Of a stretch of DNA of 6,281 bases, positions 1 to 6,195 are shown one piece after another. Each line of letters starts with the position of its first letter. Position 1 is the first letter of the stretch. The stretch is from Desulfobacteraceae bacterium. GTDB lineage: Bacteria > Desulfobacterota > Desulfobacteria > Desulfobacterales > SG8-13. Location: NCBI GenBank assembly GCA_029287875.1, contig JARFQH010000011.1:1-6281 (forward strand). The letters are read 5' to 3'. The position numbers were made by a program, and so were the translations under genes. The notes under the pieces were generated by a model, which saw nothing but the letters and a program-made list of their open reading frames with translations, was not told the DNA's origin and did not search any database.

Positions 1-1494
1 GCCGTGACCGATTTCGGCGCGGTTACCGACCCGGTAAAAATGTATCTGCGCGAAATGGGTATGGTAACGCTCTTGAGCCGGGAAGGTGAAGTAGAGATAG
101 CAAAGAAAATCGAAGCCGGCGAACAGGAAGTGCTGAGAGCCTTGCTCGATACGACCACCGGCGTTGAATCGATCCTCGAACTCGGTGACCGGATCGAAAA
201 GGCGGAACTGCGACCCAAGTATGTTCTCAGGGACGTCGACGAAGGTGATACCTACGTTGACGAGGTTGTACAAACCGAAAAGTTTTTGAACACGATTCGG
301 TCGATCAGGGAAATTCACCTCGAAAACAACGCCTTCCGCCAAAGACTCTTTTCAGAGCAGTTGAAGCCGGATGAAAGCCGGCGCGTGCGACGGGCCATTA
401 AAAGACGCAATGCCAGAATTTTTGAACTGTTGAAAGAATGGCGCCTCGAAGGCGGCATCATCGATGAAATCGAGCAATTGATCATAGATCAGATCGACTG
501 GTTCAACCGCATGAGCCATAATCTGATCCGGCGTGCCGGCGCAGTGAACGCCCCGCTGGGAGAAGTCCGCAAGAACCTGACGTCCAAAACCCACTTCGCA
601 AAATGGGCCGGGCAATCCTGCAGCATCAAAAAAGAGGAACTGACCGACCTGTTTACTGAAATCGTCAACATCGAGTCGGCCATCCAAGAAAGAAAAAAGG
701 AGCTGAAAACCAAGAACAGAACCTTGAAACGGGTTATGGCCAATGTCGAAGAAGGGCGGCTGAGGGCCAAACTGGCGAAAAGCGAGCTGACCAGGGCCAA
801 TCTGCGTCTGGTGGTCAGCATTGCCAAGAAGTACACCAACCGCGGGTTGCAGTTCCTCGACCTGATTCAGGAAGGCAACATCGGACTGATGAAGGCGGTC
901 GACAAATTCGAATACCGCCGGGGATACAAGTTCAGTACGTATGCCACTTGGTGGATTCGTCAGGCTATCACCCGGGCGATCGCCGATCAGGCGCGCACCA
1001 TTCGTATCCCGGTTCACATGATCGAGACGATCAACAAGCTGATCCGCACGTCCCGTTACCTGGTTCAGGAGCAGGGACGCGAGCCGAGCCCGGAGGAGAT
1101 TGCCGATAAGATGGAGATTCCGCTCGAGAAGGTGCGCAAGGTCCTGAAAATCGCCCGCGAGCCGATTTCACTCGAAACGCCTATTGGAGAGGAGGAGGAC
1201 AGCCATCTCGGTGATTTCATCGAAGACAAGAAGTTCATGTTGCCTTCCGACGCCGCTATCAATCTCAATCTGGCCGAACAGACCCGCAAGGTGCTCGCCA
1301 CCCTGACACCGCGGGAAGAAAAGGTATTGCGCATGCGTTTCGGCATCGGTGAAAAAGCGGATCATACGTTGGAGGAGGTCGGACAGGATTTCGCCGTCAC
1401 CCGTGAGCGCATCCGCCAGATCGAAGCCAAGGCCCTGCGGAAGCTGCGGCACCCGACCCGCAGTCGGAAACTCAAGCATTTCATCGAAACCTGA
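1..1494 (+). CDS. rpoD: RNA polymerase primary sigma factor RpoD (sigma-70), 5'-truncated
   Basis: Primary sigma factor: binds core RNA polymerase and recognises -10/-35 promoters of housekeeping genes. The frame is open to the left edge, so the start and region 1.1 lie outside the window; the GTG at position 4 is not taken as the start. Numbering residues from codon 4: region 1.2 at about 8-40 (DPVKMYLREMG), a charged non-conserved insert at about 45-255, region 2.1 to 2.4 at about 258-340 (NLRLVVSIAKKY, DLIQEGN at 286-292, TYATWWIRQAITRAI), region 3 at about 341-405, and region 4 at about 428-495 with the -35-reading helix-turn-helix (HTLEEVGQDFAVTRERIRQIE, from 454). The long insert before region 2.1 is typical of proteobacterial housekeeping sigma factors and absent from alternative ones. 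The stop is TGA at 1492-1494; I see no clear intrinsic terminator just after it. Confidence 0.98.
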   Translation, partial: AVTDFGAVTDPVKMYLREMGMVTLLSREGEVEIAKKIEAGEQEVLRALLDTTTGVESILELGDRIEKAELRPKYVLRDVDEGDTYVDEVVQTEKFLNTIRSIREIHLENNAFRQRLFSEQLKPDESRRVRRAIKRRNARIFELLKEWRLEGGIIDEIEQLIIDQIDWFNRMSHNLIRRAGAVNAPLGEVRKNLTSKTHFAKWAGQSCSIKKEELTDLFTEIVNIESAIQERKKELKTKNRTLKRVMANVEEGRLRAKLAKSELTRANLRLVVSIAKKYTNRGLQFLDLIQEGNIGLMKAVDKFEYRRGYKFSTYATWWIRQAITRAIADQARTIRIPVHMIETINKLIRTSRYLVQEQGREPSPEEIADKMEIPLEKVRKVLKIAREPISLETPIGEEEDSHLGDFIEDKKFMLPSDAAINLNLAEQTRKVLATLTPREEKVLRMRFGIGEKADHTLEEVGQDFAVTRERIRQIEAKALRKLRHPTRSRKLKHFIET

Positions 1495-1520
1495 GCCATT
1501 TGATCCAATTTGGGTTCTGC

Positions 1521-1549
1521 TTGACAAATGGGTTGTGCAAGGTTAGTAG
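1521..1549 (+). promoter_or_regulatory. Candidate sigma-70 promoter between rpoD and the tRNA
   Basis: A perfect -35 hexamer TTGACA (1521-1526) is followed after 17 bp by a weak -10 (TAGTAG, 1544-1549, 3 of 6 matches). If used, it would give a leader of about 150 nt before the tRNA, to be removed by processing. No better promoter is visible closer to the tRNA: TTGCCA at 1663-1668 has no -10 at a usable distance, and TGTAAT at 1651-1656 lacks a -35. The rest of 1495-1705 holds only the repeat-arm remnant listed separately. Confidence 0.3.
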
Positions 1550-1575
1550 TGTCCGTCCAGAATCGTCATTTTGAA
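1543..1575 (+). repeat. Partial arm of the palindromic repeat found at 1863-2006
   Basis: TTAGTAGTGTCCGTCCAGAA (1543-1562) closely resembles the left end of the downstream palindrome (TTAGTTTCCGATCCAGAA, 1861-1878). Its GTGTCCGTCCAGAA (1549-1562) matches the reverse complement of that element's right end (GTTTCCGTCCATAA) at 12 of 14 positions. An ATTTTG stretch follows, as ATTTT does in the full element. No matching second arm is evident before the tRNA, so this is probably a degraded or truncated copy. It overlaps the weak -10 proposed just upstream. Confidence 0.4.
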
Positions 1576-1705
1576 GCTCGGGGTCGGCCGTATCGGTTTT
1601 ACTCGATTTTGGCGGTGATTGCGATGTCAAAACCACTGCGACTGCGGCATTGTAATGTTCCCTTGCCAGCGCTTCTGGAAACGCTACCGCCGTCAATATA
1701 TCTGA

Positions 1706-1778
1706 GGGCCCATAGCTCAGCTGGCAGAGCCACCGGCTCATAACCGGTCGGTCCCTGGTTCGATCCCAGGTGGGCCCA
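1706..1778 (+). tRNA. tRNA with CAU anticodon (tRNA-Ile2 or elongator tRNA-Met)
   Basis: A complete cloverleaf is visible. The acceptor stem is GGGCCCA (1706-1712) with TGGGCCC (1771-1777), and A1778 is the discriminator. The D stem is GCTC/GAGC (1715-1718/1727-1730). The anticodon stem ACCGG/CCGGT (1732-1736/1744-1748) encloses loop CTCATAA with anticodon CAT at 1739-1741. A 5-nt variable loop precedes the T stem CCTGG/CCAGG (1754-1758/1766-1770) with loop TTCGATC. The CCA end is not encoded (TGCC follows), so it must be added by nucleotidyltransferase. The G1-C72 pair rules out initiator tRNA-fMet, which has an unpaired 1-72. C4-G69 and C5-G68, pairs used by TilS to recognise tRNA-Ile2 in E. 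coli, together with C32/A38, favour the lysidine-modified isoleucine tRNA that reads AUA, but elongator Met is not excluded. Confidence 0.96.
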
Positions 1779-1862
1779 TGCCAAAAAAGATGCCTTTCAG
1801 CCGGTTGCCCGAAACTAAATTATCAATTAGTTCCCATTTACGGTTTCATAAAGGGCCTGATT

Positions 1863-2006
1863 AGTTTCCGATCCAGAAATGTGCAATTTTCTGCAAGTTC
1901 AAGGAAATCGGCGGCATTGCGCGGAGGCGTACTTCTGTACGCCGCACAAGCGATTCCGCCGTTTGACGCCGAAATTGCGGAAAAGGGCCATTTATGGACG
2001 GAAACT
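1863..2006. repeat. 144-bp imperfect palindromic repeat (REP/MITE-like)
   Basis: Two arms of about 70 bp face each other. The outer ends AGTTTCCGATCCAGAAATG (1863-1881) and CATTTATGGACGGAAACT (1989-2006) are inverted copies with one 1-bp indel and one mismatch. The centre is a perfect 7-bp stem GGCGTAC (1926-1932), loop TTCT, GTACGCC (1937-1943). Between them the arms stay recognisably complementary (for example CGGCGG near 1909-1914 and CCGCCG near 1956-1961), with mismatches and small indels. No convincing reading frame or transposase lies inside and no clear target-site duplication flanks it. It is best read as a non-autonomous palindromic repeat; the transcript would fold into a very long hairpin. 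Flanking bases 1779-1862 show nothing else I can name. Confidence 0.75.
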
Positions 2007-2055
2007 TGTTTGGATCGAGATGCACCGGAGAGATGAGCCGGGTGAAGTTGCAGGA

Positions 2056-2086
2056 GGCGGGGCTGTTTGTCGGCCACGCCTTTTTT
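2056..2086 (+). terminator. Rho-independent terminator upstream of the NIF3-family gene
   Basis: Stem GGCG (2056-2059), one G/A mismatch, GGCTG (2061-2065), loop TTTGT, CGGCC (2071-2075), then CGCC (2077-2080), followed directly by six T residues (2081-2086). It should end transcripts coming from rpoD or the tRNA and so separate them from the gene starting at 2170. That gene would then need its own promoter within 2087-2155, where I could not identify a convincing one. Confidence 0.75.
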
Positions 2087-2156
2087 GATTGGTTCCGAGC
2101 GGGTGCGCCTGAAAACGATTCGACCCAGTCGCCCCGGCTGATGTCGACGGTATTGA

Positions 2157-2161
2157 GGGAG
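2157..2161 (+). promoter_or_regulatory. Ribosome binding site for the NIF3-family gene
   Basis: GGGAG, within GAGGGAG (2155-2161), lies 8 nt before the ATG at 2170. This spacing supports that start over other candidates. Confidence 0.7.
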
Positions 2162-2169
2162 ATACGGTC

Positions 2170-3288
2170 ATGGCCGCCACGGTAAGCGACTTTATTGACA
2201 TAATGGAAAGCTTCGCCCCGGTCTCACTGGCGGAGGAGTGGGACAATGTCGGTCTGCAGGCGGGGCACAGAGACTGGCGTGTCAAGACGGTCTGGGTGGC
2301 GCTCGACCCGTTGCCGTTGGTTGTGGAGGCTGCCTGCCGGAACAGTGTCGACCTGCTGATCACCCATCATCCATTGATTTTCAGGCCGCTCAAGTGCGTT
2401 GATTTTGCCGAACCAACCGGACGAAGTATACTTCAGGCCGCACAGAATCGATTGGCGGTGTATGCCGCCCACACCAATTTTGATAGTGTAACCGGAGGAC
2501 TGAACGACATCTTCGCTGGCCGGCTCGGTTTGACCAACCTCGTACCGCTCGTGGCGGCGAAGTCGGACGGTTTACACAAACTGGTGGTGTTCGTTCCGGC
2601 GGAACACGAGCAGCGGCTGCTTGCGGCGCTGTTCGAAAGCCCCGCCGGTGAAATTGATGCGTACAGCTGCTGTTCTTTTAGAAGCCCCGGCAGAGGCACC
2701 TTCAAACCAGGCCAAGACGCCGAGCCGTTTTCAGGCGATCGCGGCCGCGTTAACGATGTGGCCGAGGTCAAAATCGAAACCGTGGTCAAGCGGCGCGATC
2801 TTTTGAGGGTCATCGCTCACCTCCGATCGCATCACCCCTATGAGACCATGGCCTATGACGTCTATCCGCTCACGCAGCCCGAAACGAAATTTGGGATCGG
2901 TCGGGTAGGCGATCTGACTGAATCCTCAGATCTCAAAGCCTTGGCACTTAAAGTGAAACGGTCTTTCGGTGTGGAAACTCTCAGAGTCGTCGGTGATCCG
3001 GGCATGTCGGTAAAGCGGGTGGCGGTTTGCACCGGCAGCGGAGCGAGCCTCGTGCGAGGCTTTCTGAAATCTACGGCCGACGTTTTCATCAGCGGCGACC
3101 TGCGATATCATGATGCCCGCGATACCGAGACCGCCCGGCGCGGTTTAATTGATATCGGGCATTTTGCATCAGAGCATATCATTATCGCCGCTTTGACCGA
3201 GCGCCTGCAAGAATCCGCCGTCGCCGCCGGGTTCGATACCACTATTAGCGCCTGCGAGTTGGAAAAAGAGCCGTTTTTTAATTTTTAA
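2170..3288 (+). CDS. NIF3/DUF34-family dinuclear metal-centre protein, long (YqfO-like) form
   Basis: Member of the NIF3 (YbgI/YqfO, DUF34) family: cytoplasmic proteins that form hexameric toroids with a two-metal site in each subunit. Visible landmarks are EEWDNVGLQ (22-30), LLITHHPLIF with H66/H67, AHTNFD with D105, GDLRYHD (309-315) and DIGHFASE with H331/E335. H66, H67, D105, H331 and E335 correspond to the family's metal ligands, so the site looks intact. Residues about 135-235 form the extra PII-like middle domain, with GRGTFKPG and HPYETMAYDVYPL motifs, seen in YqfO-type members (about 370 aa) but not in the ~250-aa E. coli YbgI. Some databases name the family GTP cyclohydrolase 1 type 2, but the physiological role is unsettled. 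The next gene starts 32 nt downstream, suggesting co-transcription. Confidence 0.95.
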   Translation: MAATVSDFIDIMESFAPVSLAEEWDNVGLQAGHRDWRVKTVWVALDPLPLVVEAACRNSVDLLITHHPLIFRPLKCVDFAEPTGRSILQAAQNRLAVYAAHTNFDSVTGGLNDIFAGRLGLTNLVPLVAAKSDGLHKLVVFVPAEHEQRLLAALFESPAGEIDAYSCCSFRSPGRGTFKPGQDAEPFSGDRGRVNDVAEVKIETVVKRRDLLRVIAHLRSHHPYETMAYDVYPLTQPETKFGIGRVGDLTESSDLKALALKVKRSFGVETLRVVGDPGMSVKRVAVCTGSGASLVRGFLKSTADVFISGDLRYHDARDTETARRGLIDIGHFASEHIIIAALTERLQESAVAAGFDTTISACELEKEPFFNF

Positions 3289-3320
3289 CCCCAAAGATTT
3301 TGCCGGTTTCGGACGTGCGC

Positions 3321-4040
3321 ATGGACGAGGAACTCAAGAAAAAATTCGACAACTTATTGAAACTTCAGGAAGTTGAAATCGAAACGGCATCTGTTCAGGC
3401 GCGGCTCGCCGGTTTCCCCCGGCTATTGACCGACCTGGATGCCAGGCTCAAGGCATCCGAAGGGGCGGTGACTTTAGCATCCGGCCGTTTGTCCGAAATC
3501 CAGCAGACCTATCGTGTCCAGGAAGCGGATGCCAAAGTGATTCAAACCCGGATCGTAAAAAGCGAAGAAAAGCTGCGGGCGGTCAAGACCAACAAAGAAT
3601 ATCAGTCGTCGCTGAAGGAGATCGACGATTTGAAGAGATCATTGTCGGCTGTCGAAGACCGGATGATAGCGCACCTGGATGAAATGGACCAGGTGGCGGC
3701 GTCGGTTGCGACCAAAGAGGATGAGGTGAAGCTCCTCTCCCGGGAAATTGAAGAAGAAAAAGAACAAATCCGCCAGAGCGCTTTGTCCGCTCAAGAGCAG
3801 CTCGACCGTCTGAACGACGAACGCGCCCAGATCATTGCCGTTGTCGAACCTGATTTGTTGAAAGTCTATGAGACCGTAAAGCAAAACAGCGGCGGCGTGG
3901 CGATTGCGGTTGTCAAAAACGCCGTTTGCCTGGGTTGCCACGTCAATTTGCCTCCCCAGATGTTTCACGACCTGCTGCATTTCGACACGTTACTGGTATG
4001 CCCCCACTGCGAACGGTTGATATATCCCGCAACCGAATAA
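3321..4040 (+). CDS. Coiled-coil protein with C-terminal C4 zinc ribbon (COG1579 family)
   Basis: A 239-aa cytoplasmic protein. Residues about 1-180 are a highly charged, heptad-like helical region (KKKFDNLLKLQEVEIE near the start, then several Glu/Lys-rich helices), expected to fold as a long coiled-coil hairpin. The C-terminus is a treble C-x2-C zinc ribbon: C203 and C206 (CLGC) with C227 and C230 (CPHC). This is the COG1579 layout, whose studied members include H. pylori HP0958/FlgZ (RpoN and flaA mRNA partner) and chlamydial CT398/CdsZ (sigma-54 and type III secretion partner). Whether this one binds sigma-54 is inference only. I chose ATG 3321 because family members begin close to the LLKLQE motif; a TTG at 3300 would add seven residues but has no ribosome site. 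The site before 3321 is also weak (GGACG, 5 nt away). It sits 32 nt after the NIF3-family gene. Confidence 0.92.
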   Translation: MDEELKKKFDNLLKLQEVEIETASVQARLAGFPRLLTDLDARLKASEGAVTLASGRLSEIQQTYRVQEADAKVIQTRIVKSEEKLRAVKTNKEYQSSLKEIDDLKRSLSAVEDRMIAHLDEMDQVAASVATKEDEVKLLSREIEEEKEQIRQSALSAQEQLDRLNDERAQIIAVVEPDLLKVYETVKQNSGGVAIAVVKNAVCLGCHVNLPPQMFHDLLHFDTLLVCPHCERLIYPATE

Positions 4041-4090
4041 CCCGCATTCATTCATAACGGCCCTCTTGAGCATATTGCTACGGCAGGCTT

Positions 4091-4252
4091 AGTGGTCCTG
4101 TTCGTAAATAAGGTGACGCACCGAGATGACAGAGGCGTCCGCCGCGCAAGGCGCGAGAAGCAAGCATACCAAGCGTATGCGAGCGCCGAGCAACACGGCG
4201 CGGCGGGATGCATCGGTCATTGAATGCCACCATATTTACGAATAGAGCCACT
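4091..4252. repeat. 162-bp imperfect palindromic repeat with TTCGTAAAT ends (REP/MITE-like)
   Basis: The outer arms AGTGGTCCTGTTCGTAAATA (from 4091) and its inverted counterpart ending at 4252 (ATTTACGAATAGAGCCACT) pair with a few mismatches; the core TTCGTAAATAAGGTG (4101-4115) matches the other arm at 14 of 15 positions. Inner complementary blocks are CCGCCGCGC (4139-4147) with GCGCGGCGG (4198-4206), and a central stem GCATAC (4164-4169), loop CAAGC, GTATGC (4175-4180). It contains no convincing gene. The interior is much richer in GC than the AT-rich ends. It differs in sequence from the palindrome at 1863-2006 but has the same architecture. The preceding stretch 4041-4090 shows no terminator with a T run. 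Confidence 0.8.
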
Positions 4253-4303
4253 TAGTCCTGGGTTCGTAAATTCGTTATCGAATTTACGAACCGATTGACT
4301 TAG
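4251..4303. repeat. Short palindrome with a perfect 14-bp stem, sharing ends with the 4091-4252 repeat
   Basis: GGTTCGTAAATTCG (4261-4274), loop TTAT, CGAATTTACGAACC (4279-4292) form a perfect inverted repeat. Outside it, CTTAGT (4251-4256) and ACTTAG (4298-4303) are also near-inverted. The left side reads CTTAGT-CCTG-GGTTCGTAAAT, almost the same as the left end of the larger repeat (CTTAGTGGTCCTGTTCGTAAAT, 4088-4109). It is therefore probably a miniature, interior-deleted relative placed end to end with it. With no T run after it, it is not a typical intrinsic terminator, though it could act as an RNA hairpin or operator. Confidence 0.75.
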
Positions 4304-4353
4304 CCGCTGATTTCCGGATACGACAAAGGTTGAAGCGTAATTTCGTTCCTATG

Positions 4354-4382
4354 TTTGCATTTGGCTTGAAATCAGTTAATAT
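4354..4382 (+). promoter_or_regulatory. Candidate promoter for rnpB
   Basis: TTTGCA (4354-4359, 4 of 6 matches to the -35) and TAATAT (4377-4382, 4 of 6 to the -10) are 17 bp apart. Transcription would start near 4389, about 17 nt before the mature RNase P RNA. An alternative is TTGACT (4295-4300) with GATACG (4317-4322) 16 bp downstream, immediately after the perfect palindrome. Neither is strong. The remainder of 4304-4405 holds nothing else identifiable. Confidence 0.3.
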
Positions 4383-4405
4383 CTGCAGAAGATCGTAAAT
4401 AAACA

Positions 4406-4804
<399 letters not shown>

Positions 4805-4868
4805 CTGCTCATTTCATTTGATTCGGCCTGCGGAGAAATTTCGTCAATATTCGAGCGAGCCCTAAGAC

Positions 4869-4872
4869 AGGA
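4869..4872 (+). promoter_or_regulatory. Ribosome binding site for the HPr-domain protein
   Basis: AGGA lies 9 nt before the ATG at 4882 and supports that start. No strong promoter is visible in 4805-4868 (only TTGATT at 4818 with a badly spaced CAATAT at 4845), so read-through from rnpB is possible. Confidence 0.55.
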
Positions 4873-4881
4873 TGCACCGAA

Positions 4882-6189
4882 ATGGATGCTGCTTATGAAT
4901 GTGATCTTAGATTCGTCGAGAGGGTAAAAATATTTACCCACGAGTATTTGAAGTATTGCAAATTCCTGGCCGACGAACGCTCCTCCCCCGGCGTGGTCAG
5001 TAAAAAGCTCTACGCCGTGCTTATTTCTAACTCTCAACTGCTGGAAGATTTTCTTGATTTTCATGGCGCCAAGAACAATTCCGACTGGTATTTTTTTCGA
5101 GAACTGAGTGCGGCCGTCAGGCATTTGAGCCTTGCCTGCTATTCCCAAAAGCATATCCTGAATCGCCTGATTTTTTACGACCTGGTCGATATGGAGAATT
5201 TCAAGCGGGAAGGGGAAGCGACCTTCGCGTTTTTGACCATCACGTTGAAAAATCTGGCACCGGTCATCATCGAAGAAGCCCGCCGCCTGAACATTCCCGA
5301 ACCCGCCGAGACCGTCGATATTGCGGTGTTTCCCGAGGTTGTGACGGCCGAAATGCTGCCGTACAACATCGATGACGAAAACAGAGACCAGCAGAAACAG
5401 CACATCGTCAACATTGCCAGTGAATTTATCCGTATTGCCAAGACCCTCGACCAATTTCGGTTTTATGAACCCTACAGCATCGAAGAAATTCGGGCCATCG
5501 TCCCTGACAAGATCAATGAGGTCGAGGTCAGACGCTTCGAGATGCTGGTTCACAACCTGCAGTCTTCGTTCGACACCTATGTGATCCACGGGGGCTTCCG
5601 ATTCGGCAAGAGAAAGCTCAAACAACTGCGCGGCAACTTTTCTGCCGTTTTTCACCTGCTTCAGGTCATGGGACGGTTGCTGCATTTTTACGAACGGCAT
5701 CTCTACGATGCCGGTTACAAAAATATTTACAAACAGGTGCAGGAGCGCCTGGCGCTGTTGGTCGATGCCGAAGCGCTGCTGGACCGCACCATCAACTTCG
5801 GCCTCTACTATGCCTGCCACTTCCTCAACATCGGCACCAAGCTGGCCGGTGACATTCTCAACGAGAACATCGAAAGAGGGTCGATTGTCGTGGGCATACC
5901 GGTAAAACTCGGTTTCCATAGTCGGCCGAGTCTTCTGGTGGCCAAAATCGTGCAGCATTACGGCGGGCAGGTCGAAATGGTTGTGGGGGAGGACCGGTTC
6001 GATGCCAGCAGCGTTCTCGACATTCAATGGGCCGGCGGGAAAATACAAAAAGAGAACCTCGAGAGAGTCATTTTCGAGGGTGATGAACGTGCCCTGCAGG
6101 ATATCGAGATATTAGCCGGCGTCAACTACGGGGAAGATTCAATGGGCAAGGGTGTGCCGCTACCGAGGGAACTTAAATACTTAAAGTAA
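4882..6189 (+). CDS. HPr-like phosphocarrier domain fused to a large helical N-terminal region
   Basis: 435 aa. Residues about 334-425 form an HPr-like domain, the PTS protein that carries phosphate on a histidine. IPVKLGFHSRPSLLVAKI matches the active-site motif GLHARPA, giving H346 with R348 two residues later. S377 in DASSVLDI lies exactly 31 residues after the His, as Ser46 follows His15 in classical HPr, and is preserved. Residues 1-333 are rich in aromatic and charged residues, with no signal peptide or membrane segment; they look mainly alpha-helical, and I do not recognise the domain. Ordinary HPr is about 85-90 aa, so this is not a simple carrier; a PTS-linked regulatory or sensor role is inference. 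No EI, EIIA or HPr kinase gene is in view. The gene follows rnpB by 77 nt and its stop is 6 nt before ispD, suggesting they are co-transcribed. Confidence 0.88.
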   Translation: MDAAYECDLRFVERVKIFTHEYLKYCKFLADERSSPGVVSKKLYAVLISNSQLLEDFLDFHGAKNNSDWYFFRELSAAVRHLSLACYSQKHILNRLIFYDLVDMENFKREGEATFAFLTITLKNLAPVIIEEARRLNIPEPAETVDIAVFPEVVTAEMLPYNIDDENRDQQKQHIVNIASEFIRIAKTLDQFRFYEPYSIEEIRAIVPDKINEVEVRRFEMLVHNLQSSFDTYVIHGGFRFGKRKLKQLRGNFSAVFHLLQVMGRLLHFYERHLYDAGYKNIYKQVQERLALLVDAEALLDRTINFGLYYACHFLNIGTKLAGDILNENIERGSIVVGIPVKLGFHSRPSLLVAKIVQHYGGQVEMVVGEDRFDASSVLDIQWAGGKIQKENLERVIFEGDERALQDIEILAGVNYGEDSMGKGVPLPRELKYLK

Positions 6190-6195
6190 AACATT

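Noticed and set aside
352..1017. 221-codon minus-strand open frame inside rpoD
   Set aside because: It lies entirely antisense to conserved sigma factor regions and shows no recognisable domain; it is a shadow of the codon bias of rpoD.
1481..1741. Minus-strand open frame in the rpoD-tRNA spacer (86 codons)
   Set aside because: It overlaps the end of rpoD and the tRNA, and I see no family motif. A transposase remnant was considered but no residue pattern supports it.
1813..1832. Small AT-rich inverted repeat (AACTAA/TTAGTT) after the tRNA
   Set aside because: Only six weak pairs with an 8-nt loop and no T run; not a credible terminator.
1994..2185. 63-codon plus-strand open frame beginning inside the palindrome
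   Set aside because: It starts in a repeat arm, runs through the intrinsic terminator and overlaps the start of the next gene; there is no supporting ribosome site or motif.
2730..2742. 13-bp exact match (TTCAGGCGATCGC) between the NIF3-family gene and rnpB at 4421-4433
   Set aside because: One copy is within a coding region and one within a conserved RNA helix; the flanks do not match, so chance is sufficient.
3300..3320. Upstream TTG start for the zinc-ribbon protein
   Set aside because: It has no Shine-Dalgarno sequence, is a rare start codon, and would extend beyond the usual N-terminus of the family.
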